Of a stretch of DNA of 64,000 nucleotides, positions 1-9,498 are shown in pieces. How positions within the stretch are numbered: position 1 is the stretch's first letter; the number at the start of each line of letters is the position of its first letter. The DNA is taken from NCBI GenBank assembly GCA_964525995.1, contig CAZGIM010000014.1, forward strand, positions 1 through 64,000. Reading direction: 5' to 3'. This DNA is from CAIVAT01 sp964525995. GTDB taxonomy: Bacteria; Bacteroidota; Bacteroidia; Bacteroidales; FEN-979. A model generated the notes under the pieces. That model ran no database searches, was not told the DNA's origin, and saw only the letters and a program-made list of their open reading frames with translations. The translations under genes and the position numbers were made by a program.

Positions 1-446
1 TAACCATTATGTTTTTCGGATTAGCTAACGTTATAAATATACAGATGAAAATTGACAATTGACAATTGACAATGGACAATGAAAGGAATTGAAAATTGAA
101 AATGGAAAACGGGCGGACGGGTTGGACGAAGAGTTGGACGAAGAGCGGACAGGAAAGAATTGACAATGAAAGGAATTGAAAATTGAAAATGGAAAACGGG
201 CGGACGGGTTGGACGAAGAGTTGGACGAAGAGCGGACAGGAAAGAATTGACAATGAAAGGAATTGAAAATGGAAAATGGAAAACGGAGAACGATTTGAGG
301 ATTTGAGAATGTGAAAATACAAATTATTGTTTATCCCTAATGGCTAATGGCCAATGCCTAATGCCTTATTTTGACTTTTGAATTTTTTCCCTAATTCCTA
401 TTGCCTAATTCCTATTGCCTATTGCCTAATTCCCAATGCCTTAAAA
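1..446. repeat. Gene-free left edge with low-complexity and 87-bp tandem repeats
   Basis: No gene is visible here. An 87-bp unit beginning at 81 is repeated at 168 and again, partially, at 255, so there are two full copies and a truncated third. Each unit carries a doubled TTGGACGAAGAG and the simple phrase GAAAATGGAAAAC. A second low-complexity stretch with repeated TAATTCC/TATTGCC words runs from about 340 to 440, up to the ettA start. A diverged copy of the same repeat lies just after ettA (2124-2240). These look like dispersed intergenic repeats; there are no regular spacers, so this is not a CRISPR array. Confidence 0.8.
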
Positions 447-2123
<1,677 letters not shown>

Positions 2124-2250
2124 TGGACAATGGAAAATGGAAAATGGAAAACGGAAAATGGAAAATGGAAAACGAAGGAATTTTGCTGTTTTGCTATTTC
2201 GCTATTTGTTAAACGGGAGGCTTGGTTGGACGAAGAGTTGAACAATCATC
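2124..2250. repeat. Low-complexity repeat downstream of ettA
   Basis: The stretch begins with many tandem copies of the heptamer-like word GGAAAAT and ends with GGTTGGACGAAGAGTTG (2224-2240), which is identical to a 17-base part of the 87-bp tandem repeat upstream of ettA. The gene is thus bracketed by two copies of one dispersed repeat family in the same orientation. No terminator hairpin is obvious. Confidence 0.65.
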
Positions 2251-2255
2251 CTTTT

Positions 2256-3572
2256 TCACCGTAGTACAACTTTCCCCTCATACATCCTAAGCGAGATCAC
2301 GGGGGCAGTGGATTCATCGGCTCCCTGCGTTACGGCAACATACCTGAATTCCTCATCTTCCTTGTGATATTGTATCTCCCTGAAATTTTCTTTCCTGTAA
2401 TCAAAATCGGTATAACGGGTATCGGTATTAATCTTGTAGGCCGCCTCAGACTCAAAAATAAGGCTTAGCTCCGTATATTTTGCATCGAGATCAAGGCCTG
2501 TGAACTTCTTCGAAACCGATTTCACCATGATCTCATCTTCATAACTGGAGGTAAAGGTCATTTTTCCCTCGAACCGGTCGATCCTGTATGAAGAGTAATT
2601 GGAGCTGGCCTTCAGGTCCCCGATGATCCCCCCCCGGAGCTTGTTCTCATAGGATGTGGTGAATACCAAAGCACGACACGATTGAAATTCCATCAAGGTA
2701 TATTTCGCACCAATGGCAAGGATATTGACATTCCCGGTTTTGAGCTGACATTCATACAGGTCGAATGTCCCGCGGTTGAAACCTGCCAGATTCAGCGTGG
2801 TGTACTTTGCAACTGCGCTGACATCCCCGTGCCGGGCAACAGTAATCTTATCTTCGTAAGAATCAATATTCAACGATCCTGCAGTCATGATGCCGACCGA
2901 AGAATATTTAGAGTCCATTTTTATGTCTCCTGCTTTCGCAAGTGACAGGTTGGTCTCATACAGAGTCAGCTTTACATCCATTACCGAATCTACTGTTGCC
3001 TTGCCATACTTCAGTTGTATTTCTGCATCGTTGGCAATGGCGCCCGCAGTGAGATCACACTCATAGAGGTCGAGGTTAAGTTTACCGGTAAGGTCGGGTA
3101 GCGTCAGCCTGTCATAGGCATTTTTAACTGATAATGCGTTGTTTTTCGGAATGGTCAAGACATACGAAAAATCGAGCCTGTTCAAACGAACGATAGACCC
3201 GTTGAGCAAAGTCACTTTGAAATGACCCGGTATCATTCCTGACATCATCTTGTAAAACCTTGTCTTAAAGAGGACGGTTTCGTTATCTTTAATGAATTCC
3301 AGGTTCCTGAGTGCTTCAAGCACCTTGTTGATCTCATTGTCTTCGCCGTCGATCACAATTTGGATATCTACTTTGACGGCATTTTTATCCCAGGTTTCAA
3401 CCGTAACGGGACCATTCTTATTCTCAAACGATATCCGGGTGGCCGGAGTTATGGTAATTTCCCTGGTGATCTTTTCCTGGCGTTCGCGCATAGTGCGTCC
3501 CTGGACGGGAATAATAAAAACGAGAAGTATGGCCAGAAGCAATATTCTATAAAAGTTTTTTCTTGTTTTCAT
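2256..3572 (-). CDS. Secreted DUF4097-like beta-repeat protein of a sigma-factor operon
   Basis: This 438-residue protein starts with a signal peptide (MKTRKNFYRILLLAILLVF, cleavage near residue 25). It opens with the FENKNGPVTVETWDKN motif typical of DUF4097/putative auto-adhesin proteins, followed by repeated short strands (many SSYxD, KYxxL and DLYEC units) suggesting a beta-solenoid. It is predicted to be periplasmic or surface exposed. Its start overlaps the end of the upstream anti-sigma gene by 26 bases, so the two are probably translationally coupled. In such operons the last gene is usually a target or envelope-stress effector; its exact function is unknown. Confidence 0.75.
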   Translation of the reverse strand: MKTRKNFYRILLLAILLVFIIPVQGRTMRERQEKITREITITPATRISFENKNGPVTVETWDKNAVKVDIQIVIDGEDNEINKVLEALRNLEFIKDNETVLFKTRFYKMMSGMIPGHFKVTLLNGSIVRLNRLDFSYVLTIPKNNALSVKNAYDRLTLPDLTGKLNLDLYECDLTAGAIANDAEIQLKYGKATVDSVMDVKLTLYETNLSLAKAGDIKMDSKYSSVGIMTAGSLNIDSYEDKITVARHGDVSAVAKYTTLNLAGFNRGTFDLYECQLKTGNVNILAIGAKYTLMEFQSCRALVFTTSYENKLRGGIIGDLKASSNYSSYRIDRFEGKMTFTSSYEDEIMVKSVSKKFTGLDLDAKYTELSLIFESEAAYKINTDTRYTDFDYRKENFREIQYHKEDEEFRYVAVTQGADESTAPVISLRMYEGKVVLR

Positions 3573-4080
3573 ACTGATTGCTTTTTTCGATTTCCTTTAA
3601 TGTTTTTTCGATAACTCTGATTTTTAATTCGTAGCAGCGAATGATTCCCTGCAGAATCCTGGGCTGTGGACCCATTTCATGCAGGTCAGACTTGTAGATG
3701 TCGTACTGACGGTCGATCTGGTCAAGCTGGCCTTCCATTTCACGATAAATGACCGGCTTGATCTCAGCATTCTGTACCTCTGTCATCTTTTGCAGCAAAA
3801 CGTTTCTGAACATGCGTTCTTCCGGTACGATATTGAAAGTCGTTACTGTCGCATCATGGAATCCGTCAGGCTTCATCTTATGTTTCTGAATCATCAGGAT
3901 TCCCGTTCCAACGGTTGCAAGAATGACCAGGCAGGCTGCCATGGCATAAAAAAGCCGCTTCATATCCTGTTCCCGCTTCAGTGCCCCTGAGATGCCCTGC
4001 CAGATGCGTTCTTCGTCCGGGAACTCGACATCGATCCGGTCTTTCCGGCTTTCGATCAGGGATTCAATTTTTTCTTTCAT
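3547..4080 (-). CDS. Putative membrane anti-sigma factor
   Basis: This 177-residue protein has a short cytoplasmic N-terminus, one membrane segment at about residues 42-65 (LFYAMAACLVILATVGTGIL) and a periplasmic, charged, helical C-terminus. It lacks a recognisable HxxxCxxC zinc-finger motif, so the anti-sigma role is inferred from architecture and position: its start overlaps the upstream ECF sigma gene by 17 bases and its end overlaps the downstream DUF4097-like gene. Such one-helix proteins typically hold their sigma factor at the membrane. The assignment by context is fair; the family is not recognised. Confidence 0.65.
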   Translation of the reverse strand: MKEKIESLIESRKDRIDVEFPDEERIWQGISGALKREQDMKRLFYAMAACLVILATVGTGILMIQKHKMKPDGFHDATVTTFNIVPEERMFRNVLLQKMTEVQNAEIKPVIYREMEGQLDQIDRQYDIYKSDLHEMGPQPRILQGIIRCYELKIRVIEKTLKEIEKSNQYENKKKLL

Positions 4081-4645
4081 CCCAACCTTCAGTTACATTT
4101 ATGTTGAATTTTTCCCGCAACAGTCTCAGCGCCCGACGGTACTGCGACTTTGAGGTGGATTCAGAGATCCCGAGCATCGCAGCAATGTCGGCATGCCTGT
4201 ATCCTTCAAGCAGGTAAAGCACAAGCACAACGCGGGCTCCCTCAGGCAACTCCCCGATCGAGCGGTTGATCAGTTCCGGGCTGATCTCCGGGTAATCAGG
4301 TTCGTCGGGCTCATCCTCTTTTTCAAGAGATTCGACATTCTGAAAAACGATTCTTTTCTTCCTGAGGAAGTTCAGGCAGTGATTGACGACGATCCGCCGC
4401 ATCCAGGCCCCGGGAGTACATTCGTTGCGGAAGTGTCGGATCTCCCGGAAGATTTTCACAAAGACCTCCTGCAGCAGGTCTTCCGCTTCCATCTTATCGA
4501 CAACCATCCTTACACACAGATTGTACATCGGGTGTGCATATTGTTTGTACAGCCGGTACTGGGCCACACGGTCACCTTCCTTACAAAGGAGGATCAAATC
4601 GCGGTTATTATCGGGAACCTGTCCGGCCAAATCAGCTGTTTTCAT
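4064..4645 (-). CDS. ECF-type RNA polymerase sigma factor
   Basis: The 193-residue protein has a region 2 (YNLCVRMVVDKMEAEDLLQE, then the GAWMRRIVVNHCLNFLRK stretch) and a C-terminal region 4 helix-turn-helix (IGELPEGARVVLVLYLLEGY followed by DIAAMLGISESTSKSQYRRA). This is the standard two-domain ECF layout that recognises promoters of a small regulon and is held by a cognate anti-sigma factor. It is the first gene of a three-gene minus-strand operon with the membrane protein and DUF4097-like protein downstream. No TAnnTTTG box lies directly upstream, which would fit autoregulation from its own promoter type. Confidence 0.92.
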   Translation of the reverse strand: MKTADLAGQVPDNNRDLILLCKEGDRVAQYRLYKQYAHPMYNLCVRMVVDKMEAEDLLQEVFVKIFREIRHFRNECTPGAWMRRIVVNHCLNFLRKKRIVFQNVESLEKEDEPDEPDYPEISPELINRSIGELPEGARVVLVLYLLEGYRHADIAAMLGISESTSKSQYRRALRLLREKFNINVTEGWDERKN

Positions 4646-4971
4646 AAAAAGACACCCGGAAATCGAAAAAGTTGGAATCGAATTTACTTTTTTTTCATTT
4701 ATGTGGATGGCTGATTTTAACTTCTTACTTGAACAGAATTACCGTTTATCGAAATTCCGTTTGAGGCGGGACCTCAGGATTCGAATTTTGCAGGAAACCA
4801 CGGAATCATGATATGCCCTGCAGAGCGGAATCTTTTGAGATCCATATCCGGATGCGAGGATTCCATGAGGTTAATCAAAAGGTATGAACCCCGGGGCGTA
4901 GCCCCACGTCCATATTCCGCCCCAAGGAGCGGGTAATTTACTAGAAACATTAAAATCAAAATTATTCACAC
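4646..4971. other. 326-bp intergenic region with a short GC hairpin
   Basis: No convincing gene is present between the divergent sigma operon and the ankyrin gene. A compact hairpin GGGGC-GTA-GCCCC lies at 4893-4905, within a GC-rich stretch from about 4885 to 4935 that differs from the AT-rich surroundings and resembles dispersed palindromic elements seen in Bacteroidota genomes. The promoters of both flanking genes must lie here, but no TAnnTTTG box was recognised. Confidence 0.4.
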
Positions 4972-7131
4972 ATGAAAAGAATCATTATTGCAGTACTGGC
5001 CTTCATGACTGTATTTACAGTTTGGAGCCAGGAGATTTCCAGAGCCATAACGGAAGGAAATCTTGAAAAGGTAGTTAAAATCCTGAACGACAATCCCGGG
5101 TTGCTGGATGCAAAAGATATCCAGGGACTTACACCGCTCAACAAATCGCTGGCGGAAGGAAAGAAAGAGATTGCGTATGAGCTGATCCGCCGTGGCGCTA
5201 ACGCTTCCATCGGTGACAATGAAAACACACTGCCTGTCCACATGGCAGCACGCCTTGGCGACATTGATCTGTACAAAACCCTTGCATCGAAGGGTTTCGA
5301 TATCAATGTCAGAGATGACAACGATGTAACGCCCTTATTCTATTCGATCGAGGGGAAGCACCCGGCCATGACAAAATACCTTGTTGAGAATGGCGCCGAT
5401 GTCAATGCAGTCACCAAAATAAAATGGCCGACACTTCTTTATGCCGCCATTTACGGACCCATTGAAACCGCGCAACTCCTTCTCGATAAAAAAGCGAATG
5501 TTAACGCAAAGAGTGAAGAAGGGTTCGTTCCGCTCCACAGCGCCGTGTCGTTTGGACGTACCGAAATCGTGAAACTCTTCGTTGAGCGTGGCGCCAGAGT
5601 CAACGAAACCGATGATCATGGCGAGACTCCCATTTTCTGGGCCCTGAATCCGAACACCTACGATGCCGCCAAATACCTGATCGAAAACGGAGCCAAAGCG
5701 ACAATGAAAGGAAATACCGGAAGGACCCCCCTGATGACAGTAGCCGGCCGTGGTTCCGTCAACGTGGCAGAATTGTTTTTGCAGCATGGGGTTGACATTA
5801 ATGCGATTGACAGTAATGGACAGACTGCCCTTCACAATGCGGCTTATTCACGCAATCCGGATGGGATGAGCAAATTCCTGATCCTGAACGGTGCAGAGGT
5901 AAATCCATTATTCTGCAAACATGGAAAGGTTTCCGGATGCTGCAGCGGAATAACAACTCCCCTGCATTCAGCGGCAAACACGGGACAGTTGGCCATCGTC
6001 AGGAACCTGGTAAACAGCGGGGCAAAGATCAATGTTCTCAACCAGGACGGCCTTACTCCCCTGTATCTTGCTGTGAAAAAAGGAAATCCTGATGTGGTGA
6101 AGCTGCTGGTGGAACACGGAGCCTTTATAAATACCGTGGAAAAAAACCTTGGATATTCTGAACTGATGCTCGCTGTTGCACTGGGAAAAAAGGATATTGT
6201 GGATTACCTTATTAAAAATGGAGCCGACGTAAACATGAAGAATAAGGAGGGTAAATCGGCCCTTGACCTGGCCTGGAATTACGGTCACAAACAGATTGCC
6301 TATTCATTGCTTACGGCCGGCGGATCTGATGCTTCGCTGGCACAGAACATCAGTCAACCCGATTTGCTCACAAAACAGCTTGGTGAGAAGGAGGCTGCTG
6401 TTTGGTTTTTGGGCCATAGCGGATGGGCAGTCAAGACAAAAAACCATTTGCTGGTCTTTGACTATTATATCACTCCTACCGAGGCCGCTCCTCCTGATTC
6501 ATCGCTTGCCTCCGGGTACATAAACCTTGACGAACTTAAAAATCAGAATGTGACAGTGTTCTCGTCACACCATCACGGCGATCATTACAACAAGGATTAT
6601 TTCCGGTGGAAGCAGACTATAAAGAATATCGATTATGTGATGTGCTTTAACCCGCAGGATGCAACGGCCGATTACAACTTTATCCCTATCCATGGCGAGA
6701 AGCAGGTGAACGGAATGAACATTTCAGTGGTGAAGTCAACCGACGTTGACGGCGGATTTCTTGTTGAAGTCGACGGTCTTGTGATCTTCCACCCGGGTGA
6801 TCTTGCCAACAGGTCCGATAAGCTTGCAAAAGAGTTTACCGATGAAATTGACTGGGTAGCTTCTAAAGATAAAAAAATCGATCTGGCTTTTGCACCCATC
6901 AGAGGGTGCAGCCTGGGTGCACCTAACCAGGTGAAACTGGGAGTTGAGTACATGGTCGAGAAACTAAGTCCCGTTATGTTGATCCCGATGCATGCAGGGA
7001 CAACTACTTTTGAACTTAAGAAGTTCACTGAAGAGATGTCTGCAAAGAATTATCCCGTAAAACTAAAATTTGTTGTAACCAAAGGCGATCATTTTCTTTA
7101 CGGAAACGGAAAAGAGATCACCGGACTCTAA
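4972..7131 (+). CDS. Secreted ankyrin-repeat protein with C-terminal metallo-beta-lactamase-fold domain
   Basis: The 719-residue protein has a signal peptide (cleavage near residue 20), about a dozen ankyrin repeats from roughly residue 20 to 450 (repeating TPLHxAA / VKLLVEHGA / DVNAxxxxG units), and then a metallo-beta-lactamase fold starting at WFLGHSGW. The metal-binding HHHGDH motif is at residues 533-538, with later HPGD, PMHAGT and GDHF elements. The hydrolase part resembles the lactamase_B_3/UlaG-like branch; the substrate is unknown. A periplasmic ankyrin domain fused to a hydrolase implies a bound protein or polymer partner. It is followed by a promoter and a separate two-component system. 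Confidence 0.85.
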   Translation: MKRIIIAVLAFMTVFTVWSQEISRAITEGNLEKVVKILNDNPGLLDAKDIQGLTPLNKSLAEGKKEIAYELIRRGANASIGDNENTLPVHMAARLGDIDLYKTLASKGFDINVRDDNDVTPLFYSIEGKHPAMTKYLVENGADVNAVTKIKWPTLLYAAIYGPIETAQLLLDKKANVNAKSEEGFVPLHSAVSFGRTEIVKLFVERGARVNETDDHGETPIFWALNPNTYDAAKYLIENGAKATMKGNTGRTPLMTVAGRGSVNVAELFLQHGVDINAIDSNGQTALHNAAYSRNPDGMSKFLILNGAEVNPLFCKHGKVSGCCSGITTPLHSAANTGQLAIVRNLVNSGAKINVLNQDGLTPLYLAVKKGNPDVVKLLVEHGAFINTVEKNLGYSELMLAVALGKKDIVDYLIKNGADVNMKNKEGKSALDLAWNYGHKQIAYSLLTAGGSDASLAQNISQPDLLTKQLGEKEAAVWFLGHSGWAVKTKNHLLVFDYYITPTEAAPPDSSLASGYINLDELKNQNVTVFSSHHHGDHYNKDYFRWKQTIKNIDYVMCFNPQDATADYNFIPIHGEKQVNGMNISVVKSTDVDGGFLVEVDGLVIFHPGDLANRSDKLAKEFTDEIDWVASKDKKIDLAFAPIRGCSLGAPNQVKLGVEYMVEKLSPVMLIPMHAGTTTFELKKFTEEMSAKNYPVKLKFVVTKGDHFLYGNGKEITGL

Positions 7132-7138
7132 TTTCAAT

Positions 7139-7146
7139 TATCTTTG
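7139..7146 (+). promoter_or_regulatory. Bacteroidota -7 box (TATCTTTG) for the sensor kinase gene
   Basis: This is a perfect match to the TAnnTTTG -7 element and lies just after the ankyrin gene stop. Transcription would start near 7153, directly before the hairpin at 7158-7197, giving an mRNA leader of about 70 nt. No clear -33 TTTG element is visible. Confidence 0.55.
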
Positions 7147-7157
7147 AACTCCGGGTT

Positions 7158-7197
7158 ATCCCCCGCTCCTTGACCTTTCAGGCCGGTGGCGGGGGAT
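7158..7197 (+). promoter_or_regulatory. GC-rich hairpin in the 5' leader of the sensor kinase gene
   Basis: ATCCCCCGC (7158-7166) pairs perfectly with GCGGGGGAT (7189-7197) around a 22-nt loop. The stem ends 24 bases before the kinase ATG and is not followed by a T-run on the plus strand. It could end ankyrin-gene transcripts, stabilise the kinase mRNA 5' end, or affect translation. Confidence 0.5.
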
Positions 7198-7221
7198 TAA
7201 AAGAATCAACTTGCGCAGTTC

Positions 7222-8310
7222 ATGACCAAAAGGCAAAAAAATATCCTCTTCTGGATCCTCCAGATATTCGGCTGGGCCCTCTATGGAATAGCCTATTTCC
7301 TTCTGATGCGTAAATCGGTTGAAAAAAGCAACTTCATCAGCAATATGCTTTTCCTGTTCACCTACATGGTCGGATTCGGAATTACCGTCATGCTCCGCTA
7401 CTATTTCCGATTTCTCAGGAAAAAGGTCAGCAGGAATGCACTGATGTTTACGCTTGCCCTTTGCATGATGATCCTTGCCTGCCCGCTGTGGTACTGGGTC
7501 GACATATGGATCAGCATGAAATTCTGGGACCCCGGATATGTAAAAAAGTTCCTCCAGAACGTGTCGATCATGTCGTTCGTCCGGGCGACAGTTATGAACT
7601 TCATTCCCCTCCTGGCCTGGAGCACGCTCTATTTTGCCATCACCTACTGGATGGAACTGCAGTTGGAGAAAAAAAGAGCTGAAGACGCTATCCACCTGGC
7701 CCGGAAATCGCAGTTCGAGATGCTCCGGTACCAACTCAACCCTCATTTTCTGTTCAACTCCCTTAATTCAACCCGCGCTCTTATTGACGAGGATCCGAAA
7801 GCCGCACGGGAAATGATCACTGAGCTGTCAGAATTCCTGAGGTATTCGCTTATCGACAAGGATATCGCCTTCAGGCCGCTGCGCGAAGAACTCAAGGCCC
7901 TGCAACATTATCTTTCCATCGAGAAAAAGCGGTTTGAAGAAAACCTGGTGATCGACTACCAGGTTGATCCTGCCACCGAGGAAACAAGGGTCCTTGGATT
8001 CCTGATCCATCCCCTTATCGAGAATGCAATCAAATACGGGATGAAAACGAGCGATACACCGCTAAAACTGACAATCAAAACCGCCCTGGAAAAAGAATAC
8101 CTGGTGATCAGGATCTGCAATTCAGGGAAATGGATTGAAAAAGAGGAGCATGATGACGAAACGGGGAATGGTACCGGTACGGGATTAGACAATGTAAAAA
8201 AGAGACTTGAAAATGCATATCCTGAAAATCATTATCTCAGGATTGACAAAGGAACTGATCAGGTCTGCGTGACCATCGGCATCCGCGATATACCCGGGGA
8301 GACTGCTTAA
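7222..8310 (+). CDS. LytS/YehU-type membrane sensor histidine kinase
   Basis: The 362-residue protein has about four membrane segments in its first 145 residues and no large extracellular domain, then a short coiled coil and the His_kinase (PF06580-type) core. The phosphoacceptor is H175 in QLNPHFLFNSLN, followed by the N box (HPLIENAIKYGM) and the glycine-rich ATP lid (GTGTGLDNVKKRL). Such kinases pair with LytTR response regulators; one is encoded 383 bases downstream on the same strand, and an inverted-repeat element has come to sit between them. The signal is unknown; sensing is probably in the membrane. Confidence 0.9.
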   Translation: MTKRQKNILFWILQIFGWALYGIAYFLLMRKSVEKSNFISNMLFLFTYMVGFGITVMLRYYFRFLRKKVSRNALMFTLALCMMILACPLWYWVDIWISMKFWDPGYVKKFLQNVSIMSFVRATVMNFIPLLAWSTLYFAITYWMELQLEKKRAEDAIHLARKSQFEMLRYQLNPHFLFNSLNSTRALIDEDPKAAREMITELSEFLRYSLIDKDIAFRPLREELKALQHYLSIEKKRFEENLVIDYQVDPATEETRVLGFLIHPLIENAIKYGMKTSDTPLKLTIKTALEKEYLVIRICNSGKWIEKEEHDDETGNGTGTGLDNVKKRLENAYPENHYLRIDKGTDQVCVTIGIRDIPGETA

Positions 8311-8693
8311 CGCCGCATGACGGACAGTTCCGAGTGAAAATCAAACGGGACAAATCCCGGCAAAGCCCCGGTTTCGGATTTCGCTGCACGCCGGGTGGAA
8401 TTGAATCTGGCAAGATTAAGAAACTGTTTAAAATTTACGATTGAACATGATTTACGATTTACGAATGAAAACAAATGACGTATGGATACCAGATCGACGA
8501 ATGTTACTTTCAAATTTTAGTTTGCAGGTTAATTTCAACACGAAAAAAATAAGGTTATACCCTAAAATGATAACTGTAAGTCCGAAATCGAAGATGCAAT
8601 CGTAAATCGTAAATCATGTTCAATCGTAAATAGAAAGGTTTTTCACCTGGCTAACTAAATTTAAACAGGCTCTAATTAATTCATGTTTCAGAT
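8311..8693. other. Kinase-regulator intergenic region
   Basis: This 383-bp gap interrupts what is normally a tightly spaced kinase/regulator pair. It contains no supported reading frame. Its right two-thirds is taken up by the inverted-repeat element described separately. The left 110 bases hold only a small hairpin (CGGGA-CAAA-TCCCG, about 8345-8358). Confidence 0.6.
8424..8668. repeat. Candidate miniature inverted-repeat element
   Basis: Positions 8433-8464 and 8600-8631 form a perfect 32-bp inverted repeat separated by 135 bases; each arm itself contains the directly repeated word TTTACGA. Outside it, CTGTTTA (8424-8430) is mirrored by TAAACAG (8662-8668), so the whole structure spans about 245 bases. 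It has no coding capacity, is AT-rich and sits in an intergenic spot, which fits a non-autonomous mobile element (MITE) or a large transcribed hairpin. No clear target-site duplication was found. Confidence 0.6.
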
Positions 8694-9434
8694 ATGAATC
8701 AGGGAAACAAGACCAATATACTCCAGGCTGTGGTTGTCGACGATGAACGTCTGGCAAGGAATGAACTGATCAACCTGTTGAAAAATCATCCCGAAATCAA
8801 TGTAGCAGGGCAGGCCGACAGCGTCGAAACGGCAAAGACGGAAATCGAACGGGTCAACCCCGATGTACTGTTTCTCGATATCCAGATGCCCAGGAAGTCA
8901 GGTTTCGATCTCATCAATGAAATATCGTTCAGCGGAAAGATCATTTTTGTCACTGCTTACGATGAATACGCTATCCGCGCCTTTGAAGTGAACGCACTCG
9001 ATTACCTGCTGAAGCCTGTTTCGCCCGACAGGCTTGCCTCATCACTGAAACGACTCCGGGAAGAAACGCCGGAAACGGTTTTTCACGGGAAAAAGCTGAA
9101 ATATGATGATCAGTTGTTTCTTCATTTTGGGAATCAACTCAGGTTCCTGAGGATCAGCAATATTGTCCTCATCAAATCCGAAGCCGATTATTCGAAGGTA
9201 CATCTCACCGGGGGAACCACCGGGCTTGTGTTAAAGACCATGCGCGAATGGGAAGAAAGGCTTCCCGAAAACCATTTTTGCCGGATTCACAGGTCGGCCA
9301 TCGTAAACATCGGGATGATCGACAGGATTGAAAAGTGGTTCAACTACGGACTGCGGATTTACCTCCCCGGCAATCTGGATCCCATCAACATCAGCAGGAG
9401 AAATGCCGTAAAGATCAAAGAGCGTTTTGGTTGA
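8694..9434 (+). CDS. LytTR-family DNA-binding response regulator
   Basis: The 246-residue protein has an N-terminal receiver domain with the acidic DDE triad near residues 16-18, the phosphoacceptor D62 in LFLDIQMP, the conserved Thr in VTAYDEYA and the Lys in DYLLKP. The C-terminal LytTR domain (about residues 140-246) carries the typical I-x-K-S/A-E-ADYSKVH and HRSAIVN signatures. It should be phosphorylated by the LytS-type kinase encoded just upstream and bind promoter DNA through the LytTR beta domain. Its targets cannot be read from this window. Confidence 0.93.
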   Translation: MNQGNKTNILQAVVVDDERLARNELINLLKNHPEINVAGQADSVETAKTEIERVNPDVLFLDIQMPRKSGFDLINEISFSGKIIFVTAYDEYAIRAFEVNALDYLLKPVSPDRLASSLKRLREETPETVFHGKKLKYDDQLFLHFGNQLRFLRISNIVLIKSEADYSKVHLTGGTTGLVLKTMREWEERLPENHFCRIHRSAIVNIGMIDRIEKWFNYGLRIYLPGNLDPINISRRNAVKIKERFG

Positions 9435-9471
9435 TTATTTCATGCGGCATTGCTGCTTACCGGATCCTGAC

Positions 9472-9498
9472 CAGTTCAGTTCAGTTCAGTTCAGTTCA
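9472..9498. repeat. Pentanucleotide repeat (CAGTT)5
   Basis: Five exact copies of CAGTT occupy 9472-9496 between two convergent genes. The last bases overlap the stop codon (TCA on the plus strand, 9496-9498) of the minus-strand EFR1-type gene, so changes in repeat number would fall after the stop and not alter the protein. Confidence 0.85.

Noticed and set aside
81..300. CRISPR array
   Set aside because: The units are contiguous 87-bp copies with no variable spacers, and no cas genes occur in the window.
4774..4959. 61-residue minus-strand frame in the sigma/ankyrin gap
   Set aside because: Encoded by a palindromic GC-rich stretch, no signal peptide or motif; more likely a non-coding repeat.
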